Of a stretch of 64,000 nucleotides of DNA, positions 9,251 through 17,669 are shown piece by piece. Every line of letters begins with the position of its first letter. Positions within the stretch are counted from its first letter, which is position 1. The stretch spans positions 40,255 to 104,254 of the forward strand of contig NZ_JAILYH010000022.1 of assembly GCF_019793435.1 (NCBI RefSeq). The letters run 5' to 3'. The notes beneath the pieces are model-generated. The model ran no database searches, was not told the origin of the DNA, and was given only the letters and a program-made list of their open reading frames with translations. Source of the stretch: Rhizobium redzepovicii. GTDB taxonomy: Bacteria; Pseudomonadota; Alphaproteobacteria; Rhizobiales; Rhizobiaceae. Made by a program: the position numbers and the translations under genes.

Positions 9251-9277
9251 GGCGGCTCCTTCGGGGGCCGCCTTTTT
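9251..9277 (+). terminator. Rho-independent terminator after the alcohol dehydrogenase gene
   Basis: GGCGGC at 9251-9256 pairs with GCCGCC at 9267-9272 and is followed by TTTTT at 9273-9277. It starts 10 bp after the stop codon. Confidence 0.85.
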
Positions 9278-9359
9278 ATTGATGGGCCGGCATCCTCCTA
9301 GCCGCCATATCGGAGTGACCGCCCCGTGCTTCCAGGCTCCGGCCTTCGGCCTGCGCATC

Positions 9360-10421
9360 TCAGCAGGAGGCTCTCGCGGACTGCAGCTGCAGCAGATATT
9401 CGACCGGGTTGAACGGATCGGGCCCCGAACGCCGGCGCAGGCGCGGTGGCCCGGCCATCGGGGCGTAGTGATCGAAAGCGGTTTCCATCGTCCCTGCCCC
9501 GCTCGTCAGGCCCGGCAATTGCTGCTGGACGCTTTGAACCATCTGAGACGCGAGAATGCCTTCGAGCCGCGCCACGCCATCGGCGATCACGGAATGCGAC
9601 GTCGCCGCAGCGGACTTCGCCAGCAGAGTCAGCACGCTGCTCAAGCTCTCGACAGGCGCTTCCAGGTGAAAGCGGTCGAAAGGCTCGCAGACGGCCGTTT
9701 GCGCAGCCGAGAGCGCCGTTGCCAGCACCCAGGGCGTCAATTGCCGGAAATCGGCGGCAGTGCTTGCGGGCGAACTGTGCCGGGCCGCCGTCATCGCCAC
9801 ATGGCAATCGATGACCTGCCAGCCGAAAATGCCCTGCTTCAGCGTCTCGAACACGGTTTCCTCGACCGCCCGGTAAAAGGCGACGGGCATCTGGCCGACC
9901 TCCACCTCGAGCGCGAAGCTGTTGCCTGCGCCGGCAGGACGCGGCTCGACGCGCAGGCCGATGGTGGCGAGAAACGGATTTGGCTCCTTGAAGAGTATCT
10001 GCAGGCCGGCCCCGCTGCCGACGGGTCTTTCGACCAGGATGACCGTGCTTTCCTCGAAACCCGCCTCGAGGCCGAAATCCGTCAGCAGCGTCGATTGGAT
10101 CACTTCCTTCTGCACCTCGCCATAAAGCGACACGAAGACTTCATTCGTCTCCTCGGCCCTGCGCAAATTGATCAGCGGATCCTGCTCGGCCATCTGGTTC
10201 AGCGCCAGCCAAATCGCCGCGCTGTCCGAGGGCCGCCGGGCAAGCACGCGCGTTTCGAGCGTCGGCGGGGCAAAGTAAGCCCGCCCGCCCGAGGCCGGAT
10301 TGCGGCCCACCGCATCACCGATCTGGGCACCGGCAAGGCCGCTGACGCGGGCGATCTGGCCGGCGCAGAAGCTCGCGGCGCCATGGCTGCGGCCGGCCTC
10401 GAACACATGGATTGCAGTCAC
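9360..10421 (-). pseudogene. C-terminal half of a Tet(M)-like ribosomal protection protein (split by frameshift)
   Basis: A 353-codon frame continuing the EF-G-like protein begun at 11314. It carries the remainder of domain II (VTAIHVFEAGR) and EF-G domains III-V: VLARRPSDSAAIWLALNQMAEQDPLINL, the domain IV-like AFYRAVEETVFETLKQG, and a C-terminal domain. It begins with a GTG that overlaps the TGA of the upstream half (10418-10421), so reinitiation could in principle yield two polypeptides. A single protein is what the family has: together the halves make about 650 residues, close to the usual Tet(M)/Tet(O) size. A one-base change in the G5 run nearby would explain the break. Confidence 0.65.
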
Positions 10422-11314
10422 CCGTTCCTCTCCCCCGGCAGATCCAGATATTGCCGCAGCCGCAGGGTCCCCGAAGTCAGGTAGAGATAGGCGAGCTTTT
10501 CGCCGCCCCAGCCGCGCTCGATCTTGAAGATCTTGCCAGCGACCGGCCCGTCCGGATCAAGCCGCCGCTCGGGCAACAGCGTCGCGATGGCCGAGCTTAG
10601 CGCCGGCACGCCGGCGCCGGTCATGGCCGCTCCTGCGAAAACGGGATGCACCAAGCCCATTGCCACCTGATCGGCCAGACTGCGCCCGAGCCTTTCCGTG
10701 GTCAGTCGTTCTGGGACGAGCACATAGTCGTCGAGCAGCGCCTGGTCGTTCTCACCGAGCGCCTCGCAGAGCGCTGAAAAAAGCGGCTCGTCTCCCGGCG
10801 CCAGAGCCTCCACCCGGGCAAGCTTGCTGCCGGCATCGATGACGGAGGACATGGCGATGGGACGCACCGCCAGTTGCGCGGCAAGGGCCTCCGTCACATC
10901 CCCGTACCGCGCGCCGAGACGATCGACCTTGTTGATGAAGAAGACGAAGGGAACGCCGAGCCGCCGCAGCGCCCGCACCAGCACACGCGTCTGCGCCTGT
11001 ACGCCTTCGACCGCCGAAACGACGACGACCGCCGCATCCAGCAATCCAAGCACCCGCTCGACCTCGGCGATGAAATCGGGGTGGCCGGGCGTGTCGATCA
11101 GATTGACGACCCTGTCGCCGATCGCAAACGACACCACCGCGGCCCTGATCGTGATGCCGCGCTGTCGCTCGAGTTCGAGGGTATCAGTCTGTGTATTACC
11201 GGTATCGACGCTGCCAAGCTTGTCGATGACGCCGGCGTCAAAAAGCAGTCTTTCGGTAAGACTAGTCTTGCCTGCATCCACATGGGCGAGGATGCCCAGA
11301 TTCAAAGTGCGCAT
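10418..11314 (-). pseudogene. N-terminal half of a Tet(M)-like ribosomal protection GTPase (frameshifted)
   Basis: A 298-codon frame with the GTPase domain of translation-factor type. G1 is AHVDAGKTSLTERLL, the switch is RGITIRAAVVSF, G3 is DTPGHPDF, G4 is NKVD and G5-like is AMSSVIDAGS. Domain II begins at GPVAGKIFKIERGWGGEKLAYLYLTSGTLRLRQYL. Tet(M)-class proteins dislodge tetracycline from the ribosome, while chromosomal relatives in rhizobia have uncertain roles. The frame ends LPGERNG-stop in mid-domain II, and the next frame resumes with VTAIHVFEAGR, so a frameshift separates the halves. It is either a true pseudogene, a split but coupled pair, or a read error at the five-G run. Confidence 0.7.
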
Positions 11315-11622
11315 GAACCACCAACTTCTCAGAAATTCGGACGTGATTTTCGTGAGAAGTGACTCGGCGCATTGGAACCTCTATCCGTTGATACGGCTGG
11401 ATGCGACACCCCAGGTGGTGGTTGGGGGACGCGGGCGGGATGCTAAGGCGGTGTGGGGAGATGAGTCAAGCGTGGGAGTATTGCCTCAGCCACCGTTCGG
11501 TAGAAATCCGGTGCGGGCCTTCGCCACCCACCCTTTCCTGTGACGAGCACAGGAATGACGGAGGAGAGGGTTTACCGTGTGGCACCCCCTTGCTGTCCAC
11601 CGGCTCGACTCGAAGCTAGAGG
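11315..11622. other. Intergenic region with a dispersed palindromic repeat
   Basis: No convincing gene is seen in these 308 bp. Short frames read through it without family resemblance. It contains the palindrome TTCCTGTG-N5-CACAGGAA at 11535-11555 followed by ATGACGGAGGAGAG. The same unit recurs at 20785 and 46331, so it is a dispersed intergenic element. Confidence 0.6.
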
Positions 11623-12888
11623 CTACCCCTCCTCCCGCATCGTCTCCCGCTGGGTGATCAGCCGGGCGCTGTGCTGGCCGCTGAGATAGATCCACAGCCA
11701 ACTCCAGGCGACGGAGAAGCGCGAGCGGGTGCCGATCAGGAAGTAGATGTGGGCAAGGCCCCAGATCCACCAGGCGATCCATCCCTTCAGCTTGATACGG
11801 CCGAAATCGATAATCGCCGCACTCTGGCCGATCGTCGCAAGGCTGCCCTGATGCCGGTAGCGAAAAGGCGCTGGCGCCGATTTTCCCGACAGGCGGGCGC
11901 GGATGACCTTGGCGACATAGCCGCCCTGCTGCTTGGCCGCCGGCGCGATGCCCGGCACCGGTTTGCCGTCCCCGCGCATGACGGAAGCGGTGTCGCCGAT
12001 GACGAAGACATCGGGCAGGCCAGGCGCGCTCAGATCCTTCTCGACGACGACGCGCCCCGCCCGGTCGGCCGGCACACCGAGCCAGCGGGCCGCCGGCGAG
12101 GCGGTGACGCCAGCCGCCCAGACGATCGTCCGGCTGGCGACGAAGGTCTCGCCGATCTTCACGCCGTCGGCGTTGCAGTCGGTCACCGGCCTACCGAGAT
12201 GAATCTCGACGCCGAGTTTTTCCAGCGCCGTCTGAGCATAAGCCGAAAGCTCCTCGGCGAAGGTCGGCAGCACCCGCGGGCCCGCCTCGACCAGCACGAC
12301 GCGGGTCTTGCGCGTATCGATGTTGCGGAATTCCTTCGGCAGCGTGAAATGCGCGAGCTCGGCGATAATGCCGGCAAGCTCGACGCCGGTCGGCCCGGCA
12401 CCGACGATGGTGAAGGTAAGAAGCGCGTCGCGCGCGGCGGGATCGCGCTCCATCTCCGCCTTCTCAAAGGCAAGCAGCACGCGCCGGCGGATCGTCGTCG
12501 CATCCTCCAGCGTCTTCAGGCCGGGCGCCACCGGTTCCCATTCGTCACGACCGAAATAGGCATGCGTCGCCCCGGTCGCCAGCACCAGCGTATCGTAACC
12601 CAGAGTTATGCCGTTGCGCAGCGACACCGTCCTGGCGCCGCTGTCGACGCCGGTGACCTCGCCGAGGAGCACAGTCACATCGGGCCGGTCGGCATAGAGG
12701 CGGCGGATCGGCCAGGCGATCTCCGAGGTGGAAAGGATGGTGGTCGCCACCTGATAGAGCAGCGGCTGGAAAAGATGATGATTGCGCCGGTCAACGAGCG
12801 TGACCTTCACACCCGCCCCCTTCAACCCGTTGACGAGTTGCAGCCCGCCGAAACCGCCGCCGACAACGACGACATGATGATCGCTCAT
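11623..12888 (-). CDS. ndh: Type II NADH:quinone oxidoreductase (NDH-2-like)
   Basis: A 421-residue flavoprotein of the NDH-2 family. The N-terminal FAD dinucleotide fold is VVVVGGGFGGLQLVNGL, the NADH fold is FTIVGAGPTGVELAGIIAEL, the second FAD motif is LPDVFVIGDTA, and the FQPLLYQVAT quinone-side stretch is typical. The C-terminus is hydrophobic (WIAWWIWGLAHIYFLIG, AWSWLWIYLSG) and anchors the enzyme to the inner membrane. It oxidises NADH and reduces ubiquinone without pumping protons. I place the start at 12888 (MSDHHVVVVGG); a longer frame to 12924 adds 12 residues without family support. Confidence 0.9.
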   Translation of the reverse strand: MSDHHVVVVGGGFGGLQLVNGLKGAGVKVTLVDRRNHHLFQPLLYQVATTILSTSEIAWPIRRLYADRPDVTVLLGEVTGVDSGARTVSLRNGITLGYDTLVLATGATHAYFGRDEWEPVAPGLKTLEDATTIRRRVLLAFEKAEMERDPAARDALLTFTIVGAGPTGVELAGIIAELAHFTLPKEFRNIDTRKTRVVLVEAGPRVLPTFAEELSAYAQTALEKLGVEIHLGRPVTDCNADGVKIGETFVASRTIVWAAGVTASPAARWLGVPADRAGRVVVEKDLSAPGLPDVFVIGDTASVMRGDGKPVPGIAPAAKQQGGYVAKVIRARLSGKSAPAPFRYRHQGSLATIGQSAAIIDFGRIKLKGWIAWWIWGLAHIYFLIGTRSRFSVAWSWLWIYLSGQHSARLITQRETMREEG

Positions 12889-13170
12889 GACCTGCCCCTT
12901 TTGCGCCATTTCGCTCGAAACCAATGTGGCTTTTGCCGCGAATGTTGCAACTGCCGTTTCGGCATGCCTGCCCTGCGCCGCCGGCAGTGGAGAGGGTTCG
13001 ATGATTATCGGCTTTTCCTGTGGGAAAGCTCATGGGAGCCGAACTCGGGCCGAGTCGTAACCACCCAGCCCGAGCGTCAGCCGCGGTTCAACACAGGCAT
13101 GCCGTGTCGCCGGGTCGCAATACGGGGGTCGCCTCGAAGCAGTTCACGGCGCAGATGCGTAACGCGCCGA

Positions 13171-13686
13171 TCAATAGGGACCGACGCACTGGCGACGGGG
13201 TCCGTGATAGGGCTGGAACGTATTGTCGAACGCCCTGTACGAACGATAGCGCGAATAGCACCAAGCCTCGTGGCTTCCGCCTCCTCCATAATAGGCAGAA
13301 GATGCATAGGCGCGGTACGGCCGGCCATAATAGCGGTAAGGCGAGCCATAGTAGCGATAGGGCGAACCATAATAGCGGTAAGGCGGACCGTAATAGCCGC
13401 CGTAGGGTGAGCCATAATACGAGCCGTAATAGGGCTGGGACAATGCGCCGCCTATGATCGTACCGACGGCCAGACCGCCCAAGGCCCAGCCCCAACCCGA
13501 TCCATGACTGTGATGGTAACCACCGTGATGGCCGCCACCCCCGTGGCCATGGCCGCCATGCCATTGCACATACTCTGTCGGCTGCTGAGGTTCGATCCTG
13601 GGTGCGGTGATAGCCGGAAACGCCTGCGCCGGTACGCCGGGCATACCTATGATCAAGCATAACGCTGAAATGGTTAGCTTTCTCAT
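13171..13686 (-). CDS. BA14K-family exported protein with Tyr/Pro/Gly repeats
   Basis: 171 residues with a signal peptide (MRKLTISALCLIIGMPGVPAQA) followed by a His/Gly-rich region, a glycine-zipper-like hydrophobic stretch (WALGGLAVGTIIGGAL), then tandem copies of a PYRYYGS/R unit, and a C-terminal BA14K-like motif (WCYSRYRSYRAFDNTFQPYHGPRRQC). BA14K proteins were first described in Brucella as immunoreactive lectin-like envelope proteins. Other rhizobial members have the same layout. It stands alone between ndh and a convergent-side PH-domain gene. The repeat tract may vary in length between strains. Confidence 0.85.
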   Translation of the reverse strand: MRKLTISALCLIIGMPGVPAQAFPAITAPRIEPQQPTEYVQWHGGHGHGGGGHHGGYHHSHGSGWGWALGGLAVGTIIGGALSQPYYGSYYGSPYGGYYGPPYRYYGSPYRYYGSPYRYYGRPYRAYASSAYYGGGGSHEAWCYSRYRSYRAFDNTFQPYHGPRRQCVGPY

Positions 13687-13812
13687 GACTGTTCTCCTCT
13701 ACTCCTCCAAGAGGAGGCATAGCTTCCCCTCCTCCTGAACCAAAGGTGAACGCAATATGTCGAAAAACGTTCCGTATCGAGGCAGATTAATCGCCATCGA
13801 TGGCGCGGAGAA

Positions 13813-14370
13813 CTATCGGCTTTTCATGCAATCGAGCCGTGCTTTTTCCAGAAGATTAAAAACTTGCCGCACGCTGTCGATTCCCAGAAGCTGAGGGTCT
13901 CTTGACAGGCTGGGCGTCCAGACGCCTGCCGTTTTGTATCGCTGAAAAGAAGACGTGCCGAATGTGATCGTCCCCCTACCGAAACTGCCCTCTTCGAGAT
14001 TGATCGACGGCAGCAGGTCGAGTTGGGTGGCAGAGAAATTCGGAAGGAGACCGCTTCTGCGAATGATGACGCGCCGGTCGGTCAGGGCGTATTCGGTACG
14101 CGCCCGCACGGCCGCATCGACGACAAAGCGTGCCGCGATCAGGTAAAGGCCTATCAGAACGAACGGGATACCCCATAGGCGCATGAAAACCGGCGTTCCC
14201 GGCGTGGTCAATACGCTGGTCTCCCAAAAGAGAGCGAAGCCGCCCCAAAAAAGAGAGAAGGGAACGAGGGCGAAATCCCACATTGTCAGACGAAATCCCT
14301 GTGCTGGACGCCCCGACCAAAGAAGTTTTTCGCCTGGCAGAAAATAGCTATGAATATCGCTGTTGCTCAT
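13813..14370 (-). CDS. PH-domain (bPH2-like) membrane protein
   Basis: 185 residues from MSNSDIHSYFLPGEKLLWSGRP. Two transmembrane spans (FALVPFSLFWGGFALFW and LWGIPFVLIGLYLIAARFVV) are followed by EYALTDRRVIIRRSG, the hallmark of bacterial PH (YdbS/bPH2-like) domains, and by a soluble tail. An in-frame ATG at 14388 adds six residues, but GAGAGG sits just upstream of 14370. The role of these envelope proteins is not established. Confidence 0.75.
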   Translation of the reverse strand: MSNSDIHSYFLPGEKLLWSGRPAQGFRLTMWDFALVPFSLFWGGFALFWETSVLTTPGTPVFMRLWGIPFVLIGLYLIAARFVVDAAVRARTEYALTDRRVIIRRSGLLPNFSATQLDLLPSINLEEGSFGRGTITFGTSSFQRYKTAGVWTPSLSRDPQLLGIDSVRQVFNLLEKARLDCMKSR

Positions 14371-14397
14371 ATTATCGCAGCCTCTCAAAATGCCGTT

Positions 14398-14862
14398 TTA
14401 TCGGGCATAGCCCACGGGTATCGCCATTCCCTGTTTCAACTCCTCCATCGAGATCGACGCCGAGACGTCGAAGAGTTCCAGCTTGCGCACGATCTGCTTA
14501 TAAATGACATCGTAATGCTCGACGCGCGGCAGCACGATCTTCAGGATGTAATCGTGGTTGCCGGTCAGCCGGTGCGCTTCGACGATCTCGGGGATGTCGC
14601 TGATGATCCTGCGGAAGGTTTCCGTCCATTCGTCGGAATGGTGTGCCGTCTTGACGAGCGCGAAGACCGTCGTCGGCACGCCCATCCTTTCCCGGTCGAG
14701 CACGATGATGCGCCGAAGGATATGGCCGCTTTCCTCCAGCCGCTGAATGCGGCGCGAGCAGGCCGAGACCGATAGCGCCACGTATTCGGCCAGATCGGTC
14801 ACGGATATGCCTGCATCTTTCTGCAGCGTGTCGAGAATGCGTCTGTCACGATCATCAAGCAT
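14398..14862 (-). CDS. Lrp/AsnC-family transcriptional regulator
   Basis: 154 residues from MLDDRDRRILDTLQKDAGISV, with an N-terminal winged helix (VTDLAEYVALSVSACSRRIQRLEESGHI) and a C-terminal RAM/ACT-like effector domain (TVFALVKTAHHSDEWTETFRRIISDIPEIVEAHRLTGNHDYILKIV). The open frame extends further upstream to 15003, but those residues are outside the family. It is divergent from the Asp/Glu racemase gene at 15018 across 155 bp that are rich in short AT stretches. Control of that gene by an amino acid ligand is the natural inference. Confidence 0.92.
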   Translation of the reverse strand: MLDDRDRRILDTLQKDAGISVTDLAEYVALSVSACSRRIQRLEESGHILRRIIVLDRERMGVPTTVFALVKTAHHSDEWTETFRRIISDIPEIVEAHRLTGNHDYILKIVLPRVEHYDVIYKQIVRKLELFDVSASISMEELKQGMAIPVGYAR

Positions 14863-15017
14863 GTGCCTTAAGGAAATCCTCCGCCCGATTTTTGCACGGT
14901 TTTTAAAAACTGCGCAAAACCATAGCAGATATTTGATATGGAAGACAAACAACGCAAACACACCGCGCGAGCATTGCGGCATCATTTTCAAAACTCGCAG
15001 CATGGGAGCATGAAGAG

Positions 15018-15737
15018 ATGAAAACGATCGGCCTGATCGGCGGCATGAGTTTCGAAAGTTCGGCGGTCTATTATCGGCTCGTCAACGAGATGGTGCGCGC
15101 CCGCAAAGGCGGCCTTGCCTCGGCCGAGCTCATTCTGCATTCGGTCAATTTCGAGGAGATCGTCGCACTCCAGAAGGCAGGCGACTGGGCTGGCGCAGCT
15201 CGCCGCCTCGGCGAGGTGGCAGCGCGTCTTGAGGCCGCGGGCGCCGGCTGTATCCTCATCTGCACCAACACCATGCACCTGATTGCCGATGAGGTCGCCG
15301 GCAAGATCTCCGCGCCGCTGATCCACATCATCGACGAGACGGCGAAATCGCTGCATGCGGCCGGCCGTAAGCGTCCGCTGCTGCTTGCCACCCGCTACAC
15401 GATGGAGCACGGATTCTATACCGACCGGATGAAGAGCCTCGGTCTCGATATCATGGTGCCCGACGCCGCCGACCGCACCACTGTGCACGACATCATTTTC
15501 AACGAGCTTTGCGCCGGCAGGGTGCACGACAGTTCGCGCGAAAAACTGATCGATATCATCGACCGCGCCGCAGAGCACGGCGCCGACAGCATCATCCTCG
15601 GCTGCACCGAGATCTGCCTGATCCTTGATCCCACCCGCCTGCCGCTCCCGGGCTTCGACACCACGTCGATCCATGCCCATGCGGCGGTGGATTTCGCTCT
15701 CGGCGACGACGAAGCGGAAACGGAAGAAGCTGCGTGA
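15018..15737 (+). CDS. Aspartate/glutamate racemase family protein (YgeA-like)
   Basis: 239 residues. The two catalytic cysteines of the family lie in ILICTNTMHL and IILGCTEICLIL, and the N-terminal phosphate-like loop is IGLIGGMSFESSAVYYRLVNE. Such enzymes interconvert L- and D-aspartate or glutamate, or act on broader amino acids in the YgeA branch. The divergent Lrp-type gene suggests amino-acid-responsive expression. The extreme C-terminus is acidic (DDEAETEEAA). Confidence 0.88.
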   Translation: MKTIGLIGGMSFESSAVYYRLVNEMVRARKGGLASAELILHSVNFEEIVALQKAGDWAGAARRLGEVAARLEAAGAGCILICTNTMHLIADEVAGKISAPLIHIIDETAKSLHAAGRKRPLLLATRYTMEHGFYTDRMKSLGLDIMVPDAADRTTVHDIIFNELCAGRVHDSSREKLIDIIDRAAEHGADSIILGCTEICLILDPTRLPLPGFDTTSIHAHAAVDFALGDDEAETEEAA

Positions 15738-15748
15738 GTACGCTACAG

Positions 15749-15771
15749 TTTAGTTGACTCAGTCCACTAAA
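15749..15771. promoter_or_regulatory. MarR-type palindrome upstream of the MarR-GNAT gene
   Basis: TTTAGT and ACTAAA form the outer arms of a 23-bp imperfect palindrome (inner arms GACT and AGTC around a central C). It lies 11 bp after the racemase stop and about 200 bp before the MarR-GNAT start. Length and symmetry match MarR operators, and the following ATATATAAC may be part of a promoter. Autoregulation by the downstream gene is inferred. Confidence 0.5.
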
Positions 15772-15835
15772 TATATAACGAATGTCTTCGTTTGAAGGCC
15801 TCGGTCTCATCGACGAGCCTAGCTTACTTACGCGC

Positions 15836-15960
15836 CGTCATCCTCGACCTTGTGCAGAGGATCTGCTACCCATCGACCGGAAGCAGATGCTTGGAACAAG
15901 CCCGAGCATGACGAATGGTGAGTGGCCGGCCTTGTCGGCAAGTCCGAGGTCTCCATTGGG
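15836..15960. repeat. Dispersed intergenic repeat of rhizobial type
   Basis: The stretch beginning CGTCATCCTCGACCTTG and running through AGAGGATCTGCTACC resembles a repeat family common between rhizobial genes. No gene is evident before the ATG at 15972. No second full copy was found in the window, so the call rests on familiarity and is weak. Confidence 0.35.
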
Positions 15961-15971
15961 AGGCCTTTGCC

Positions 15972-16889
15972 ATGTCCGATACCGCTCTCATCGAAACCGC
16001 CCGCGATTTCAACCGCTTCTACACGAACTTCCTCGGCCTCTTGAACAAGGCCTATCTCGACTCCCCCTTCACGCTGACGGATGCCCGCATTCTCTTCGAG
16101 ATCGGATCGCATGACGGCATCAGCGCCGCAGCCCTTGTCCGCGACCTGCATCTCGACCCTGCCTATCTCAGCCGCATTCTCAAGCGCTTTCGCGCCGAAG
16201 GGCTAATCGAGACCAGTCCAGATCCGGCCGACCTGCGCAGCCAGATCATCGATGTCACCGATCGGGGACGCGCGCAGTTCGAGGAACTCGGCCGGCGCGC
16301 CAATGCCCAGATCGCCGCCCGATTCGACAATCTGGCGATCGGCGAACCGCAAGCCATCGTCTCGGCCATGGACACGATCCGCGCCCTGCTCGACCCGGCA
16401 GCCAAGCCCGCCCCCGCTGTCATCCGCGCCCACCGCGCCGGCGATATCGGTTGGATCGTTCAGAGCCAGAGCCGCTTCTACGCCGAGGAATATGGCTGGG
16501 ACCTACGCTTCGAGGCGCTGGTCGCCGAGGTCGCCGGCAAATTCCTCGCCAATTTCGATCCCGCCAACGAATATTGCTGGATTGCCGAACGCGGCGGCGT
16601 CAATGTCGGCTCGGTCCTCGTCACCAATGGCGGCGATGGCATCGCCAAGCTGCGGCTGCTCTATGTCGACAAGTCGGCCCGCGGCCTCGGGCTCGGCAAG
16701 CTGCTGGTCGACGAATGCATCCGCTTTTGCAGGCAGAAAGGCTACCGCGAACTTCAGCTCTGGACCAATGACATGCTGGAGACCGCCCGCGCCATCTACG
16801 TCAAATCAGGCTTCCGCCTTGTCTCCGAAGAGAGACATCGCATGTTCGGCCCCGAAGCGAATGGCCAAAACTGGGTTCTCACCCTCTGA
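15972..16889 (+). CDS. MarR-GNAT fusion: transcriptional regulator with N-acetyltransferase domain
   Basis: 305 residues. Residues 1-140 are a MarR winged helix (LTDARILFEIGSHDGISAAALVRDLHLDPAYLSRILKRFRAEGLIETSPDPADLR), and residues ~150-305 are a GNAT acetyltransferase with the acetyl-CoA loop ARGLGLGKLLVDECIRFCRQKGY and the terminal motif ARAIYVKSGFRLVSEE. This fusion is a recognised architecture. The acetyltransferase substrate is not known, and the linkage suggests that the regulator senses or modifies a small amine. The start at 15972 gives a normal MarR N-terminus. The palindrome at 15749 may be its operator. Confidence 0.9.
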   Translation: MSDTALIETARDFNRFYTNFLGLLNKAYLDSPFTLTDARILFEIGSHDGISAAALVRDLHLDPAYLSRILKRFRAEGLIETSPDPADLRSQIIDVTDRGRAQFEELGRRANAQIAARFDNLAIGEPQAIVSAMDTIRALLDPAAKPAPAVIRAHRAGDIGWIVQSQSRFYAEEYGWDLRFEALVAEVAGKFLANFDPANEYCWIAERGGVNVGSVLVTNGGDGIAKLRLLYVDKSARGLGLGKLLVDECIRFCRQKGYRELQLWTNDMLETARAIYVKSGFRLVSEERHRMFGPEANGQNWVLTL

Positions 16890-16919
16890 ATCACTGCGTC
16901 GCAAAATTTCGCTTGATTT

Positions 16920-16935
16920 GGAAACGTTCATTTCC
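16920..16935. promoter_or_regulatory. Short inverted repeat before the TetR gene (possible operator)
   Basis: GGAAA and TTTCC flank six bases, ending 13 bp before the tetR-type ATG at 16949. TetR regulators often bind just upstream of their own gene. The arms are short, so this is only suggestive. Confidence 0.3.
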
Positions 16936-16948
16936 TAATTAGGCGTAC

Positions 16949-17566
16949 ATGAATGCAACGACACTCCAACTGAAAACCCGCAGTCGCGGCCGTCCGCGGG
17001 AATTCGACGCCGAGGCGGCACTCGACGCGGCGCTGCGTGTCTTTTCCGAGCGCGGCTACCATGCCGCCTCGATCAGCGAACTGACCGAAGCCATGGGGCT
17101 TGCCGCCGGCAGTGTCTACAAGGCCTTCGGCGATAAGCGCGGCATCTTCCTCGCCGCCTTCGACCGCTACCGTGCCGTGCGTCGCGGCCTGCTCGATGCC
17201 AAGCTGGCACGTGCAGAGACCGGCCGCGACAAGCTCCATGCGCTCATCACCTTCTTTGCCGGCTCTTCCCACGGTGAAATCGGCAGGCAGGGCTGCCTCG
17301 TCGTCGGCAGCGCCGGCGATCTCGCCCTCTTCGACGAAGAGGCGGCTGAGCGCGTCGCCACCGCCTTCATCACCGACGAAACGCTTCTCGCCGACCTCAT
17401 TCGCCTCGGCCAGTCCGACGGCTCGATTTCGGCGGATATCGATGTATCGGCTGTGGCACTTGCGCTTCTCTGCCTCACCAAGGGCATGCGCGTCATCGGC
17501 AAGACGGAACGCAGTGGCGAAGAAATGGCCGCGGCTGCCGAAGCCGCGATGAAGCTGGTGACCTGA
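16949..17566 (+). CDS. TetR/AcrR-family transcriptional regulator
   Basis: 205 residues with the N-terminal TetR helix-turn-helix (ALDAALRVFSERGYHAASISELTEAMGLAAGSVYKAFGDKRGIFLAAFDRY) and a helical ligand domain containing GRQGCLVVGSAGDLALFDEEA, as in the YxaF/LmrA-like branch. The MFS exporter gene starts about 100 bp downstream on the same strand, so this is probably its repressor. The ligand is unknown. Confidence 0.92.
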   Translation: MNATTLQLKTRSRGRPREFDAEAALDAALRVFSERGYHAASISELTEAMGLAAGSVYKAFGDKRGIFLAAFDRYRAVRRGLLDAKLARAETGRDKLHALITFFAGSSHGEIGRQGCLVVGSAGDLALFDEEAAERVATAFITDETLLADLIRLGQSDGSISADIDVSAVALALLCLTKGMRVIGKTERSGEEMAAAAEAAMKLVT

Positions 17567-17669
17567 CTTCCGCCCAGGGGAATGCCTGCATTCCCCTGCG
17601 CGCCCGGAAACGGGTGGCCGCCGGCAGACCGATTTGCGATTAATCCATTCAATCATACCGGAGTTTCTG

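Noticed and set aside
8162..9358. A 398-codon minus-strand frame across the alcohol dehydrogenase
   Set aside because: Antisense shadow; the plus strand has full zinc-dehydrogenase motifs and a terminator.
13020..13457. Repetitive frames rich in Ser, Arg and Asn across the BA14K gene
   Set aside because: They arise from the nucleotide repeat that encodes the PYRYYGS units on the other strand; the BA14K frame has the signal peptide and the domain.
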